Shown here piece after piece: positions 33,205 through 41,420 of a stretch of 64,000 nucleotides of DNA. Location: contig JAJYJH010000007.1 of the NCBI GenBank assembly GCA_021789695.1, positions 1 to 64,000 on the forward strand, written 5' to 3'. Below the pieces are notes generated by a model. It was given only the letters and a program-made list of their open reading frames with translations. It had not been told where the DNA came from and did no database searches. The position numbers were made by a program, and so were the translations under genes. The DNA is from a bacterium. Lineage in GTDB: Bacteria; Elusimicrobiota; Elusimicrobia; Elusimicrobiales; UBA9959. Positions within the stretch are counted from its first letter, which is position 1; every line of letters starts with the position of its first letter.

Positions 33205-34647
33205 ATGGAACTCGACGAACTGCTTAAAAAATTCAAGGAATACTCTTCGCAGGACACCACGCTGCTGGAATACGCGTGGAACTACGCCGCCGAATCCCAC
33301 CAGGACCAGAAGCGCGCCTCCGGGGAGAAGTACTTCGTGCACTGCGCCGCTGTGGCGGAGATCCTGGTCGACTACAAGATGGACCTGGAGACCGTGGCCG
33401 CGGGCCTGCTACACGACGTGTTAGAGGACACCAAGGTCCCTCACGAGACCTTCCGCAAGGAGTTCGGAGACGAGATCTACCAGCTCGTGGCCGGAGTGAC
33501 CAAGATAGAGACGCTCAAGTTCTCGTCGCGCGACGAGGCGCAGGCGGAGAACTGGCGCAAGATGCTGCTGGCCACGGCCCGCGACATCCGAGTGATAGTC
33601 ATCAAACTGGCGGACCGCCTGCACAACATGCGGACGCTGAACTTCATGCCAAAGGAGAAGCAGATAGAGATAAGCCACGAGACGCTGTCGCTCTACGCGC
33701 CGCTGGCGCAGCGGCTGGGCATCTTTCACCTTAAAAGCGAGCTTGAGGACCTCTCGTTCAAGTACCTGTTTCCGGACGAGTACCAGAGCCTGCTGGCCAA
33801 GGTGCAGCTGCGCTTCGCCAAGCGCGAGAAACTGCTGGAGGATTTTAAGACCGAGTTGGAGAGGCACCTGGCCGGGGCGCAGATACCGCACCGCGTCCTC
33901 TCCCGCGCCAAGAACCTCTACTCGATCTACCGCAAGATGGTACGCCAGGCGAAGCCGTTCGAGGAGATCCAGGACGCTCTCGGCGTGCGCATCATCACCG
34001 ACACCGTCATCAACTGCTACGCCCTCCTCGGCACCGTGCACTCCGTCTTCAAGCCGGTGGCCGGCTCGTTCACCGACTACATCGCCGTGCCGAAGATGAA
34101 CCTCTACCAGAGCCTGCACACCAGCGTTATGGCGGCTTCGGGCGAGATCATAGAGATACAGATCCGCACCGAGGATATGCACCGCACCTCGGAGTACGGC
34201 ATCGCGGCGCACTGGCGCTACAAGCTGGGCGACAAGGGCGCCGACAAGCACTTGGACGAGAAACTGAACTGGCTCAGGCAGTGGATGGAATGGCTCCAGG
34301 ACCTCTCCAGCCCGCGCGAGTTCATAGAGAGCTTCAAAACCGACCTAGAGCTGGACCAGATCTTCGTCTTCACGCCGAAGGGCGACGTAAAGCCGCTCCC
34401 CGTGGACGCCACGCCTATCGATTTCGCCTACACGATACACACCGACGTCGGCAATACCTGCATAGGGGCCAAAGTCAACAACAAGATGGCCCGCATAGAC
34501 CACGCGCTGAAGAGCGGCGACATCTGCGAGATCATCACCCGCAGGAACTCGGCCCCGAAGAAAGACTGGCTGGCCGTGGTCAAGACCGCAGGCGCGCGCA
34601 GCCACATCCGAAAATACCTGCGCGAGCACGGACAGCAGGAAGAATGA
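33205..34647 (+). CDS. RelA/SpoT-type (p)ppGpp synthetase/hydrolase lacking the C-terminal ACT domain
   Basis: 480 residues. The HD hydrolase domain has His46, His70, Asp71 (GLLHDVLEDT) and ADRLHNMRTL; the synthetase domain has GVRIITDTVINCYALLG, GSFTDYIAVPKMNLYQSLHT and EIQIRTEDMHRTSEYGIAAHW; a TGS domain follows (DQIFVFTPKGDVKPLPVDATPIDFAY). The protein stops right after TGS and the beginning of the helical region (AGARSHIRKYLREHG), where long Rel proteins (700 or more) continue to zinc-finger and ACT domains. The reading frame is clean, so this is a natural short form. Controls the stringent response. Confidence 0.9.
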   Translation: MELDELLKKFKEYSSQDTTLLEYAWNYAAESHQDQKRASGEKYFVHCAAVAEILVDYKMDLETVAAGLLHDVLEDTKVPHETFRKEFGDEIYQLVAGVTKIETLKFSSRDEAQAENWRKMLLATARDIRVIVIKLADRLHNMRTLNFMPKEKQIEISHETLSLYAPLAQRLGIFHLKSELEDLSFKYLFPDEYQSLLAKVQLRFAKREKLLEDFKTELERHLAGAQIPHRVLSRAKNLYSIYRKMVRQAKPFEEIQDALGVRIITDTVINCYALLGTVHSVFKPVAGSFTDYIAVPKMNLYQSLHTSVMAASGEIIEIQIRTEDMHRTSEYGIAAHWRYKLGDKGADKHLDEKLNWLRQWMEWLQDLSSPREFIESFKTDLELDQIFVFTPKGDVKPLPVDATPIDFAYTIHTDVGNTCIGAKVNNKMARIDHALKSGDICEIITRRNSAPKKDWLAVVKTAGARSHIRKYLREHGQQEE

Positions 34648-34648
34648 C

Positions 34649-35029
34649 GTGAATTTCCCGGAGCTGTCCGACATAACGCCCCAGAAGGCGCAGGCCCTGA
34701 GGGATCGTATCGCGCGCCTGGGGGTGGACCTGAGGCTGGTGGAGGAAAAGTTCGTGAAAGGCGGCGGTAAGGGCGGGCAGAAGATAAACAAGACAGCGAA
34801 CGCCGTGCAACTGAAGTACCCGCCGCTGGACCTCGTAGTACGCTGCCAGCGTGAGCGCAAGCGCTCGGTCAACCGCTTCCTGGCGCTTCGGGAACTGGTG
34901 GACAGGATAGAACTGCACGTCTCGCCGGAAATCTCGGGGAGAACGGCGGAATGGGCCCGCCTGAGGAAGCGCAAGAAGCGCCGCCGGGGGCCGGGAGAAG
35001 GAGGAACGGATGCCGTCCGAAGCCAATAA
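34649..35029 (+). CDS. Release factor-like (GGQ) peptidyl-tRNA hydrolase
   Basis: 126 residues from GTG 34649 (AGGA upstream). The RF-1 domain motif GGGKGGQKINKTANAV holds Gly42-Gly43-Gln44, which hydrolyses peptidyl-tRNA, and the tail RLRKRKKRR is basic as in ArfB-type ribosome-rescue factors that enter the mRNA channel. No codon-recognition domain is present. Starts one base after rel and overlaps the next gene by 20 bases. Confidence 0.85.
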   Translation: MNFPELSDITPQKAQALRDRIARLGVDLRLVEEKFVKGGGKGGQKINKTANAVQLKYPPLDLVVRCQRERKRSVNRFLALRELVDRIELHVSPEISGRTAEWARLRKRKKRRRGPGEGGTDAVRSQ

Positions 35030-36017
35030 ACTCTCCAGCATACTGCTCATCCTCGTCGGCAGGTTCGGCGACTACATAGTGACCACGCCGTTCCTGCACG
35101 GCCTGCGCCGGCGCTATCCGGAAGCGGAGATTACGCTGATAACCTCGCAAAAAGCGGAGGACCTGGCCAAAGCCAACCCGGACCTGGACCGCGTCCTGGT
35201 GTTCCGCGGCTGGCACCGCCCGCTCTCACTGGCGCGGGTGTTCCTGACCGCGGCCGGCCGCTACGACGTGGCCGCGGACCTAAACCCCTCCTACAGCCGG
35301 ACCTCGTTGCGTCTGATTTCTCTGGCCAAGGCCCAGAGAAAACTGGCTTTCGCGAAGCGGGCGCCGGCGGGCACCTACACGCTCACATTGCCGCACGACC
35401 CGGCCACGGAGCATCATCTGGACAAGTATTCCCGCCTGGCCGCCGAGCTGGGCTTCGACCCGCCGGGGAACGTCCGCATCGCGCTGCCGGCCGCCGCCGA
35501 CGCGGCCGGCGGCAGACTCTACCGCGGGCTGGGCCTTCCCGAAGACTCGCTGACCGTGGCCATACACCCAGGCAACTTCAAGAAAAGGGAGAACCGCTGG
35601 CCCGAAGAAAAGTTTGTGAAGTTCACCAAGGAGATAATGGGTTGGAAAGGCGTCTCGGTGTTCTACATCGAAGGTCCCGGAGAGGAGAGGCAGACCGAGG
35701 AGGGAGTGCTGCGTTTTTTGCCCGGCGTCCGGCATATCCCGCCGCAGCCGGCCGAGGTCATGGCGGCAGTACTGGCCAGGGCCTCGATACTGGTCTGCAA
35801 CAACACGGGCACGCTGCACCTGGCAGACGCGGTAGGCACCCCCACTTTCTCGTTCAACCGGCCCTATACAGAAAAATGCTGGAAGCCGCGCGGGGCGAAC
35901 AGCTTCTACATAACCTCGGAGGACCCGGAGAGCGTACGCGGCATAGAGGTGGGGGACGCGCTCGGGGTCTTCGCGGCCGCCGTCGAGAAGCTCCGGGCCG
36001 CGCGCCAGGTCACCTAA
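35010..36017 (+). CDS. Glycosyltransferase family 9 (heptosyltransferase-like)
   Basis: 335 residues, AGGAGG before the ATG. LLILVGRFGDYIVTTPFLHGLRRRYPEAEITLIT is the N-terminal ADP-sugar transferase motif; VAIHPGNFKKRENRWPEEKFVKF and VCNNTGTLHLADAVGTPTF the C-terminal GT9 motifs. It probably adds heptose or a like sugar to the LPS core, in agreement with rfaE2 at 62387 and the lpx genes. It converges on, and overlaps by 8 bases, the sulfatase-fold gene. Confidence 0.85.
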   Translation: MPSEANKLSSILLILVGRFGDYIVTTPFLHGLRRRYPEAEITLITSQKAEDLAKANPDLDRVLVFRGWHRPLSLARVFLTAAGRYDVAADLNPSYSRTSLRLISLAKAQRKLAFAKRAPAGTYTLTLPHDPATEHHLDKYSRLAAELGFDPPGNVRIALPAAADAAGGRLYRGLGLPEDSLTVAIHPGNFKKRENRWPEEKFVKFTKEIMGWKGVSVFYIEGPGEERQTEEGVLRFLPGVRHIPPQPAEVMAAVLARASILVCNNTGTLHLADAVGTPTFSFNRPYTEKCWKPRGANSFYITSEDPESVRGIEVGDALGVFAAAVEKLRAARQVT

Positions 36018-37833
36018 GGAACCTGGACGCCTCTTTCTGAAAACCGCCCAGCAACGGCATGAAGGGGGCATCGGCCGCCTCCCCTTCTTCCTTCCACGTC
36101 GAATTATTCATTACCTTGAGCCCGCCCTTGTAGGCCTGAAGCGGCAGTATCATCGTGTCGTCCTTGCGCACGATGGCGGCCGTGTCCCAGGAGAAGACCG
36201 GCATGAACGGCCAGCGTTCCGGGGAGAACAGGCCGTGGCCGCTGGAATAGTCGGAGGCGGGATTTTTGACGCCCAGCAGCCCCAGCAGGGTGGGCGCCAG
36301 GTCAAAATGGCTGGTATCGTAGGTAATCACGGAAGGCTTCCGGCCAGGCTCGTAGAACACGAAAGGCACGCGCACCTCCTCGGCACTGTAGGACTGGTTG
36401 TGGCCGTAATAGCCTCTTTCAAAGAACGGCTCCCCGTGGTCGCCCGTCACCACTATGACCGTGTCTTTCATACCTCCGGAGGCGCGCACCGCGGCCAGTA
36501 TGCGGCCTATCTCGTGATCGTCGAAATGCACGGCGTTCTTGTACTTATTAAACAGCGGCAGGATGTTGCTCTTGTTCAGCAGCAGCAGATTGACGAAATG
36601 CGAAGGCTTGAACATCTCGTACTGCGGGGTGTAGTCGTAGCTGCCGTGGGAGGCGTCGAAGAAGACGAAACCGAAATAGGGCTTTCCGCTCTTCCTGTTC
36701 TTCAGGAAATCCACGGCCTTCTGTGTTATGTCGTCGTCGCGCACGGCCCCGTTGCCGGGCTGCGGCTTATCGTAGATATCGGCGCGCGGCACGTCCACGA
36801 AGCAGGTCTTGTTGAACTCCGGGAAGCTGAGCGCCGAGGCCGCGAAAAGGCGGAAGTCGTAGCCTTCCTTTATCAACACGTCCATCAGGGCAGGCTCGCG
36901 CCGCTCGCCCAGCATCGGGAACCAATAATTGCCGTATAGGCCGTAGATCAGGGAAAAGATGCCGAAGCGCGTGCAATCCCCGCCGCTGTAATGCGACATG
37001 AACACCGAGCTCTTCTTCCCCAGCGCCCAGGTGTTGACGAGAATATCGGGGCGGTACATATCGTAGCGCATCGAATCCACTACCAGGATAAGTATGTTGA
37101 GCGGCTTCTTCGGCGGCACTATGACCAGAGGCTTCTCCGGGTATCTCAGGTCGGAGGCCCCCTTGGGTAGGTCCACCCTCACCGGAGCGCTCAGTTTGAA
37201 GCCGAAGTACCTATTCGCGAAGGAACGCACCTTCAGCGGCTGGTAGAGAGGAAAAAGCTGGTCATTCCGGATGATGGGAGTGGTATCGTAAAGCGTGCCC
37301 CACGCGAACATCCCCTTGTCGGCCACCACGAAGAGCAGCAGGACCGCCAGCGCCAGGCGGGGGCGCCGCGGCCGCGCGAAGAGACGGCGGGCCGCGGAAG
37401 GGGCGAGCCTCCAGAAAAGCCATTGTGCCGCCAGCAGCAGGGCCGCCAGCGCCAGGAACAGGCCCTTCATCTCCCAGCCCTGGTCGAGCGAGGCTAGCCC
37501 GCCTGGAGTGGTCAGCAGGTTGAAAACCATGGAGTTCAGATGGAAATGGAAAATCTTGTAAACCCCGGCGTCGGTGACCAGCCCCAGCTGGAAGGCCCAG
37601 AGCAGGGCACCCAGGGTCCATCTCCGGCCAGGCGCCAGGTAGAACGGGAAGGCCAGCAGCGAGATGGCCGCGTACAGCATGGCCGTGTTGGAGACCAGCG
37701 CCACGCAGACGAAAAGGAATTCCAGAGAGGTATGCCCCCTGAAGAAAATATAGGCGGAGCCGACCGCCATGGAAAGCAGGAAGTTCTGAAAAAGGAAAGC
37801 CCAAAAGACCTTGAAGTCGCGCTTGGATGCCAT
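36010..37833 (-). CDS. YejM/PbgA-like inner-membrane sulfatase-fold protein
   Basis: 607 residues: about five helices at the N-terminus (DUF3413-like) and a periplasmic alkaline-phosphatase/sulfatase-fold domain. NILILVVDSMRYDMYRPDILVNT, SHYSGGDCTRFGIFSLIYGLYGNYW, VTGDHGEPFFERGYYGHN and SHFDLAPTLLGLLGV match YejM (PbgA/LapC) more than EptA. In E. coli YejM is not catalytic but senses LPS and controls LpxC breakdown. Its position against the lpx cluster supports a role in LPS balance, but a phosphoethanolamine-type transferase remains possible. Confidence 0.75.
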   Translation of the reverse strand: MASKRDFKVFWAFLFQNFLLSMAVGSAYIFFRGHTSLEFLFVCVALVSNTAMLYAAISLLAFPFYLAPGRRWTLGALLWAFQLGLVTDAGVYKIFHFHLNSMVFNLLTTPGGLASLDQGWEMKGLFLALAALLLAAQWLFWRLAPSAARRLFARPRRPRLALAVLLLFVVADKGMFAWGTLYDTTPIIRNDQLFPLYQPLKVRSFANRYFGFKLSAPVRVDLPKGASDLRYPEKPLVIVPPKKPLNILILVVDSMRYDMYRPDILVNTWALGKKSSVFMSHYSGGDCTRFGIFSLIYGLYGNYWFPMLGERREPALMDVLIKEGYDFRLFAASALSFPEFNKTCFVDVPRADIYDKPQPGNGAVRDDDITQKAVDFLKNRKSGKPYFGFVFFDASHGSYDYTPQYEMFKPSHFVNLLLLNKSNILPLFNKYKNAVHFDDHEIGRILAAVRASGGMKDTVIVVTGDHGEPFFERGYYGHNQSYSAEEVRVPFVFYEPGRKPSVITYDTSHFDLAPTLLGLLGVKNPASDYSSGHGLFSPERWPFMPVFSWDTAAIVRKDDTMILPLQAYKGGLKVMNNSTWKEEGEAADAPFMPLLGGFQKEASRFLR

Positions 37834-38018
37834 TTTGACCGCCTTATACCGAAGTTCAGATTAACGGGAAGGGAAATATCAGGTTTTGTTTGGAGGAATG
37901 GTTGTCTCTATATTATATAAAAAATCGCGCCCCCTGTTCCAACTCGCTTTACGCCGCCGACTCCGACTGCCGTGTGGCCGCCGGCGTTTGGAGAAAGCGG
38001 AGCCGGCCAGAGCGTGCC

Positions 38019-38048
38019 GACAGGACCCGCCCCCTGGCGGGTTTTGTC
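38019..38048 (+). terminator. Strong hairpin with T-tract upstream of rlmN
   Basis: Stem ACCCGCC (38025-38031) / GGCGGGT (38036-38042), loop CCCT, extended by outer GACA / TGTC pairs and followed by TTT. It looks like an intrinsic terminator, but its end overlaps the -35 box of the rlmN promoter. What it would terminate is unclear: 37946-38018 contains no gene that I can see. Confidence 0.5.
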
Positions 38049-38072
38049 ATTTAAGCCGGCATTTGCGATAAT
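38044..38072 (+). promoter_or_regulatory. Promoter of rlmN, leaderless arrangement
   Basis: TTGTCA (38044-38049), 17-base spacer, GATAAT (38067-38072), then only six bases to ATG 38079. A start point 6-7 bases after the -10 puts the first transcribed base at the ATG itself. No Shine-Dalgarno is present. Confidence 0.7.
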
Positions 38073-38078
38073 CTTCAT

Positions 38079-39101
38079 ATGGACCTCAAAAAGCTCTCCT
38101 CTTTCCTGGAAAAGGAAGGCGTCCCGGCCTTCCGGCTGAAACAGGTGCGCGACGCCCTCTACAAGAACTTCGCCGGCTCCTGGGACGAGGTGGCGGCCCT
38201 TCCGGCGCCGCTGAGGGAGAAGATCAAGGGGGAATTCCGTTTCCACGCCGTGGAGCCGGTCGAGACTCAGGTCTCGAAGAGGGGCGACGCTGTCAAGTTC
38301 GCCTTCGGGCTAAAGGACGGGCACCGGATAGAGACGGTGCTGCTGAACCTGCTGCCGGAGAAGTGGAGCCTGTGCGTCTCCACCCAGGTGGGCTGCCCGG
38401 TGCGCTGCCCCCTCTGCGCCACAGGCCGCAAAGGCCTTAAGCGCAATCTCTCCCAGGACGAGATTACCGACCAGTTCCTGGCCGCGGGCGCCTACCTGCG
38501 GAAGTCGCGCGGCCAGAAGATAAGCAGCGTAATCTTCATGGGCATGGGCGAGCCATTTTACAACTACGACTCGGTGGCGGAGGCGATCCGCGCGATGTCG
38601 GACCCTGACCGTATCGGCCTGGGACAGCGACATATTTCCGTTTCCACCGCGGGCCATGTGCCGGGCATCAGGCGCTTCGCGAAGGATTTTCCGCAGTGCA
38701 ACCTGGCCATCTCACTGCACGCCCCGGAGGACACACTGCGCAACGAACTGGTGCCGCTCAACCGCCAGTACCCCCTCCCCCAGCTGGCCAAGGCCGTCAA
38801 CGACTACATCTTCAGCACGCGCCGCCGGGTGTTCGTGGAGTACGTGCTTCTCGACGGGGTCAACAACAGCCGCTCGCAGGCCGCCAAGTTGAACTCCTGG
38901 CTGCGCTCCGTGGCCGCGCCGAAGTACTTCACGGTGAACCTGATTCCGTACAACCGCACCGGAGGCCCCTACAAGGCCCCGGCCAAGGACCGCATCAAGG
39001 TCTTCGCCGGGCTGATGGAGGAGTTCGGCTTCGAGGTGACGGTCAGGAAGAGCCTCGGCGACGACATAGCCGGCGCCTGCGGCCAGCTGGTCGGCAAATA
39101 G
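38079..39101 (+). CDS. rlmN: Dual-specificity RNA methyltransferase RlmN
   Basis: 340 residues. Radical-SAM Cys106-x3-Cys110-x2-Cys113 (GCPVRCPLC), Cys99 in LCVSTQ, and Cys334 in SLGDDIAGACGQL, which corresponds to the methyl-carrying Cys of RlmN. Further motifs GMGEPFYNYDSV, NLAISLHAP and VNLIPYN. Methylates C2 of A2503 in 23S rRNA (and some tRNAs). The start has no ribosome-binding site; see the promoter. RlmN rather than Cfr, by length and context. Confidence 0.95.
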   Translation: MDLKKLSSFLEKEGVPAFRLKQVRDALYKNFAGSWDEVAALPAPLREKIKGEFRFHAVEPVETQVSKRGDAVKFAFGLKDGHRIETVLLNLLPEKWSLCVSTQVGCPVRCPLCATGRKGLKRNLSQDEITDQFLAAGAYLRKSRGQKISSVIFMGMGEPFYNYDSVAEAIRAMSDPDRIGLGQRHISVSTAGHVPGIRRFAKDFPQCNLAISLHAPEDTLRNELVPLNRQYPLPQLAKAVNDYIFSTRRRVFVEYVLLDGVNNSRSQAAKLNSWLRSVAAPKYFTVNLIPYNRTGGPYKAPAKDRIKVFAGLMEEFGFEVTVRKSLGDDIAGACGQLVGK

Positions 39102-39104
39102 CCT

Positions 39105-39388
39105 CCCGCCGGCAGAGGAACACCCGGTTTTGAAAAGCAGCTGTTCGGCATGGCAACGTTCAGCGCCGAGGTCCGGCGCATAAGCGCTTCGACGTTTCCA
39201 TCACGCCCGGCGAAGCCGCCTCCGACCGGACGTACACATCCCCGTCCTCGGCGTACCGCACGAACGCGCGGCCACGCTTCTTTCAGCGTGTGCCTCGCGC
39301 CACACTGCCTTGCGCTTCGCCTGAGTTCCCTGCGACCTGTCTCTCCGGAGGACTTTCACCTCCAAGCTTGGTTTCATGCCGGGCGCAC
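39105..39388 (-). mobile_element. Degenerate, internally deleted group II intron
   Basis: On the minus strand the segment starts with GTGCGCCCGGCATG (39388 on), the 5' end typical of bacterial group II introns, then GGAGGTGAAAGTCCTCC. It then passes directly into a piece of the intron reverse transcriptase: FVRYAEDGDVYVRS (39264-39223), the YADD catalytic block with Glu for the first Asp. A TGA follows after about 20 codons, and the end of the RT (SALNVAMPNSCF...GVPLPAG) continues in another frame to about 39108. Most of the ribozyme and RT are lost. It sits 3 bases behind the thiolase terminator, the kind of site group IIC introns choose. Confidence 0.75.
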
Positions 39389-39422
39389 ATAAAAAGGCCC
39401 CGGGCTCCCGGGGCCTTTTCTT
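39389..39422 (-). terminator. Rho-independent terminator of the thiolase gene
   Basis: Long stem AAAAGGCCCCGGG / CCCGGGGCCTTTT (39393-39419) with a two-base loop; on the minus strand it is followed by TTTTTAT and then by the 5' end of the group II intron remnant. Confidence 0.85.
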
Positions 39423-39437
39423 AACGCGGCCGCAGGC

Positions 39438-40616
39438 TCAGCGCTCCACGCACATGGCTATACCCATGCCGCCGCCTATGCAGAGGGTCGCGAGGCCCTT
39501 CTTCAGGCCGCGCTTCCTCATCTCGTGCAGCAGAGTGACGACGATGCGCGCCCCGGACGCGCCGACCGGGTGACCGAGCGCTATCGCGCCGCCGTTCACG
39601 TTGACTATGTCCTTGTTGAAGCCGAGCTCCTTGGCGACGGCCAGGCTCTGCGCCGCGAAGGCCTCGTTGGCCTCTATCAGTTCCACGTCCTTGAGCTGCC
39701 AGCCGGCTTTTCCGAGGGCCTTGCGCACCGCTTCCACCGGGCCTATGCCCATAATCGACGGGTCCACTCCGGCCCAGCTGTAGGAGACGAGCCTCGCCAT
39801 CGGCTTGAGGCCACGCGTCCTGACGGCCTCGCCGGAGGCTATCAGCAGCGCGGCAGCGCCGTCGTTGATGCCGGAGGCGTTGCCGGCGGTCACGGTACCC
39901 TCCTTCTTGAAAGCGGGGCGCAGTCTTGCCAGGCTTTCTACGGTCACTCCGGACTTGGGATACTCGTCCTTCGCGAAAGCCACCGGGTCGCCCTTGCGCT
40001 GCGGGACCATCACCGGCACTACCTCGGCGGCGAAACGGTTTTCTCTGAGCGCCTTCTCAGCCTTGTTCTGCGACCCGGCCGCGAACTTGTCCTGCTCCTC
40101 GCGGGTGAGGCCGAACCTGGCGGCGAGATTCTCGGCGGTCATGCCCATATGGTAGTTGTTGAAGACGTCCCACAGGCCGTCGCCTATCATCGAATCGATA
40201 AGCTCGCCGTGGCCCATCTTGTAGCCGTAGCGCCCTTTCTTGAGCAGGTACGGGGCGTTGGTCATGCTTTCCGTGCCGCCGGCTATTATCATCTCGGCGT
40301 CGCCGCACAGGATGTTCTGCGCCGCGGTCGCCACGGCGCGCATGCCGGACCCGCACAGCATATTGAGCGTCACGGCGGTCTTCTCCACCGGGATGCCGGC
40401 GCCTATGGCCACCTGGCGCGCCACGCCCTGGCCGAGGCCGGCCTGGTAGATGCAGCCCATCAGCACCTCGTCTATATCGGCGGGGTTGACGCCGCCCCGC
40501 TCCATAACGGCCTTGGTTACCACCTTGCCGAGTTCCACGGAGCTGAAATCCGCCAGGCTCCCTCCAAAACTCCCTATCGGCGTCCTCACTCCGTCAACGA
40601 TGAACACTTCTTTCAT
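39438..40616 (-). CDS. Acetyl-CoA acetyltransferase (thiolase)
   Basis: 392 residues from ATG 40616 with AGGAGG nine bases upstream. Active-site Cys88 (NMLCGSGMRAV), His349 (GGAIALGHPVGASG) and Cys379 (LCIGGGMG). Condenses two acetyl-CoA or cleaves acetoacetyl-CoA. It stands alone, with its own terminator, so the pathway (ketone, butyrate or isoprenoid) is not shown by neighbours. Confidence 0.93.
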   Translation of the reverse strand: MKEVFIVDGVRTPIGSFGGSLADFSSVELGKVVTKAVMERGGVNPADIDEVLMGCIYQAGLGQGVARQVAIGAGIPVEKTAVTLNMLCGSGMRAVATAAQNILCGDAEMIIAGGTESMTNAPYLLKKGRYGYKMGHGELIDSMIGDGLWDVFNNYHMGMTAENLAARFGLTREEQDKFAAGSQNKAEKALRENRFAAEVVPVMVPQRKGDPVAFAKDEYPKSGVTVESLARLRPAFKKEGTVTAGNASGINDGAAALLIASGEAVRTRGLKPMARLVSYSWAGVDPSIMGIGPVEAVRKALGKAGWQLKDVELIEANEAFAAQSLAVAKELGFNKDIVNVNGGAIALGHPVGASGARIVVTLLHEMRKRGLKKGLATLCIGGGMGIAMCVER

Positions 40617-40690
40617 TTGCGGCCTCCTGGAATTCGCCGGGCTGTGCGCCGGCCAAGGATATCCTAACACACGCCCGCCGGGCCGGTCAA

Positions 40691-40719
40691 CAAAAAGAGC
40701 CCCCGCTGCGCGGGGGCTC
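40691..40719 (-). terminator. Terminator of the 174-residue protein gene
   Basis: Ten-base stem GAGCCCCCGC / GCGGGGGCTC (40697-40706, 40710-40719) with a three-base loop; on the minus strand five T residues follow. Confidence 0.85.
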
Positions 40720-40743
40720 CCGGCTGCCGGCAGGCGCGGCGCC

Positions 40744-41268
40744 CTACTCCGCCGCCGCCCTCTCGGGTGAGGGCGCCTTCGTCCCCTGTCCCGTCCCCCG
40801 GCCGATCTTCCGGAGCACGTAGTATTCCGGCTTGCGGTGCTTGAAGACGTAGTCGCCGCTCTTCCACTCGAAGAACATGTAAGTCTGGCCGCCGACTTCC
40901 TTTATGAAGTAACGCGAGGCCGTTTTGTCGCCGCTATGGGTGACCACCCCCCTTGTCCACCTGAACCAGGGCGCGCTGGCGGGAGAGAACGGCACCACGC
41001 CCATGGCCCCGTTCCTGTAGAAGTTGAAGCCGCCCAGATACAGGTCACCCTGGAAGCGCTTCGTCCCAGGCGTGAAGTCTTCGGGCTCCTTCACTAAGTC
41101 CACACTGCGCCATTCGCCTATCACCGCAGGGTCGTCGACGAAAGGCAGGTTTATGTCGTCAATTAGCCTTCCGTTAACCTCCGTAGTGCGTATCGTCACC
41201 CCCTGGGCCGCCAACAGGACAGCCGGCACCGCCATCACCGCCGCCAGCAATATCACACTTAATTTCAT
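40744..41268 (-). CDS. Secreted single-domain protein, ECF-regulated
   Basis: 174 residues, signal peptide (1-21, ending LLAAQG). One copy of a domain of about 110 residues: DINLPFVDDPAVIGEWRSVDLVKEPEDFTPG, GDLYLGGFNFYRNG, WTRGVVTHSGDKTASRY, YMFFEWKSGDYVFKHRKPEYYVLRK. The same domain occurs twice in the neighbour at 41421-42203. I remember it from the C-terminus of some M56/BlaR1-like proteins in Firmicutes; function unknown, perhaps ligand binding. AAAGGAGG is upstream. An ECF-type promoter precedes it. Confidence 0.7.
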   Translation of the reverse strand: MKLSVILLAAVMAVPAVLLAAQGVTIRTTEVNGRLIDDINLPFVDDPAVIGEWRSVDLVKEPEDFTPGTKRFQGDLYLGGFNFYRNGAMGVVPFSPASAPWFRWTRGVVTHSGDKTASRYFIKEVGGQTYMFFEWKSGDYVFKHRKPEYYVLRKIGRGTGQGTKAPSPERAAAE

Positions 41269-41336
41269 AATCCCTCCTTTCCTTGCCCGTCCGCCTTCGC
41301 CCTAGAACGTTCCTCTCCTTCTTCAGGTTCCTGCCT

Positions 41337-41367
41337 GTTAATACGCGCTGCCCCCGGGACTATTACA
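41337..41367 (-). promoter_or_regulatory. ECF-sigma promoter, copy 2 (before 40744-41268)
   Basis: Minus strand TGTAAT, 16 bases, CGTATTAAC. It matches the element before the ECF sigma gene (43051-43082) at 25 of 32 positions with equal spacing. The -35 half touches the terminator of the upstream gene. The leader would be about 60 bases. Confidence 0.7.
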
Positions 41368-41402
41368 AAGAAAGAAGCCCCGTGGCCGGGGCTTCTTTCT
41401 TC
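41368..41402 (-). terminator. Terminator of the sigma operon
   Basis: Stem AAGAAAGAAGCCCCG / CGGGGCTTCTTTCTT around a short loop, with T-rich arm on the minus strand, 19 bases after the stop of the two-domain protein. Confidence 0.8.
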
Positions 41403-41420
41403 CTCTCCTGGGCACTCCGC

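Noticed and set aside
39150-39392. 80-codon plus-strand frame downstream of rlmN
   Set aside because: The opposite strand carries group II intron and reverse-transcriptase remnants that explain the sequence better.
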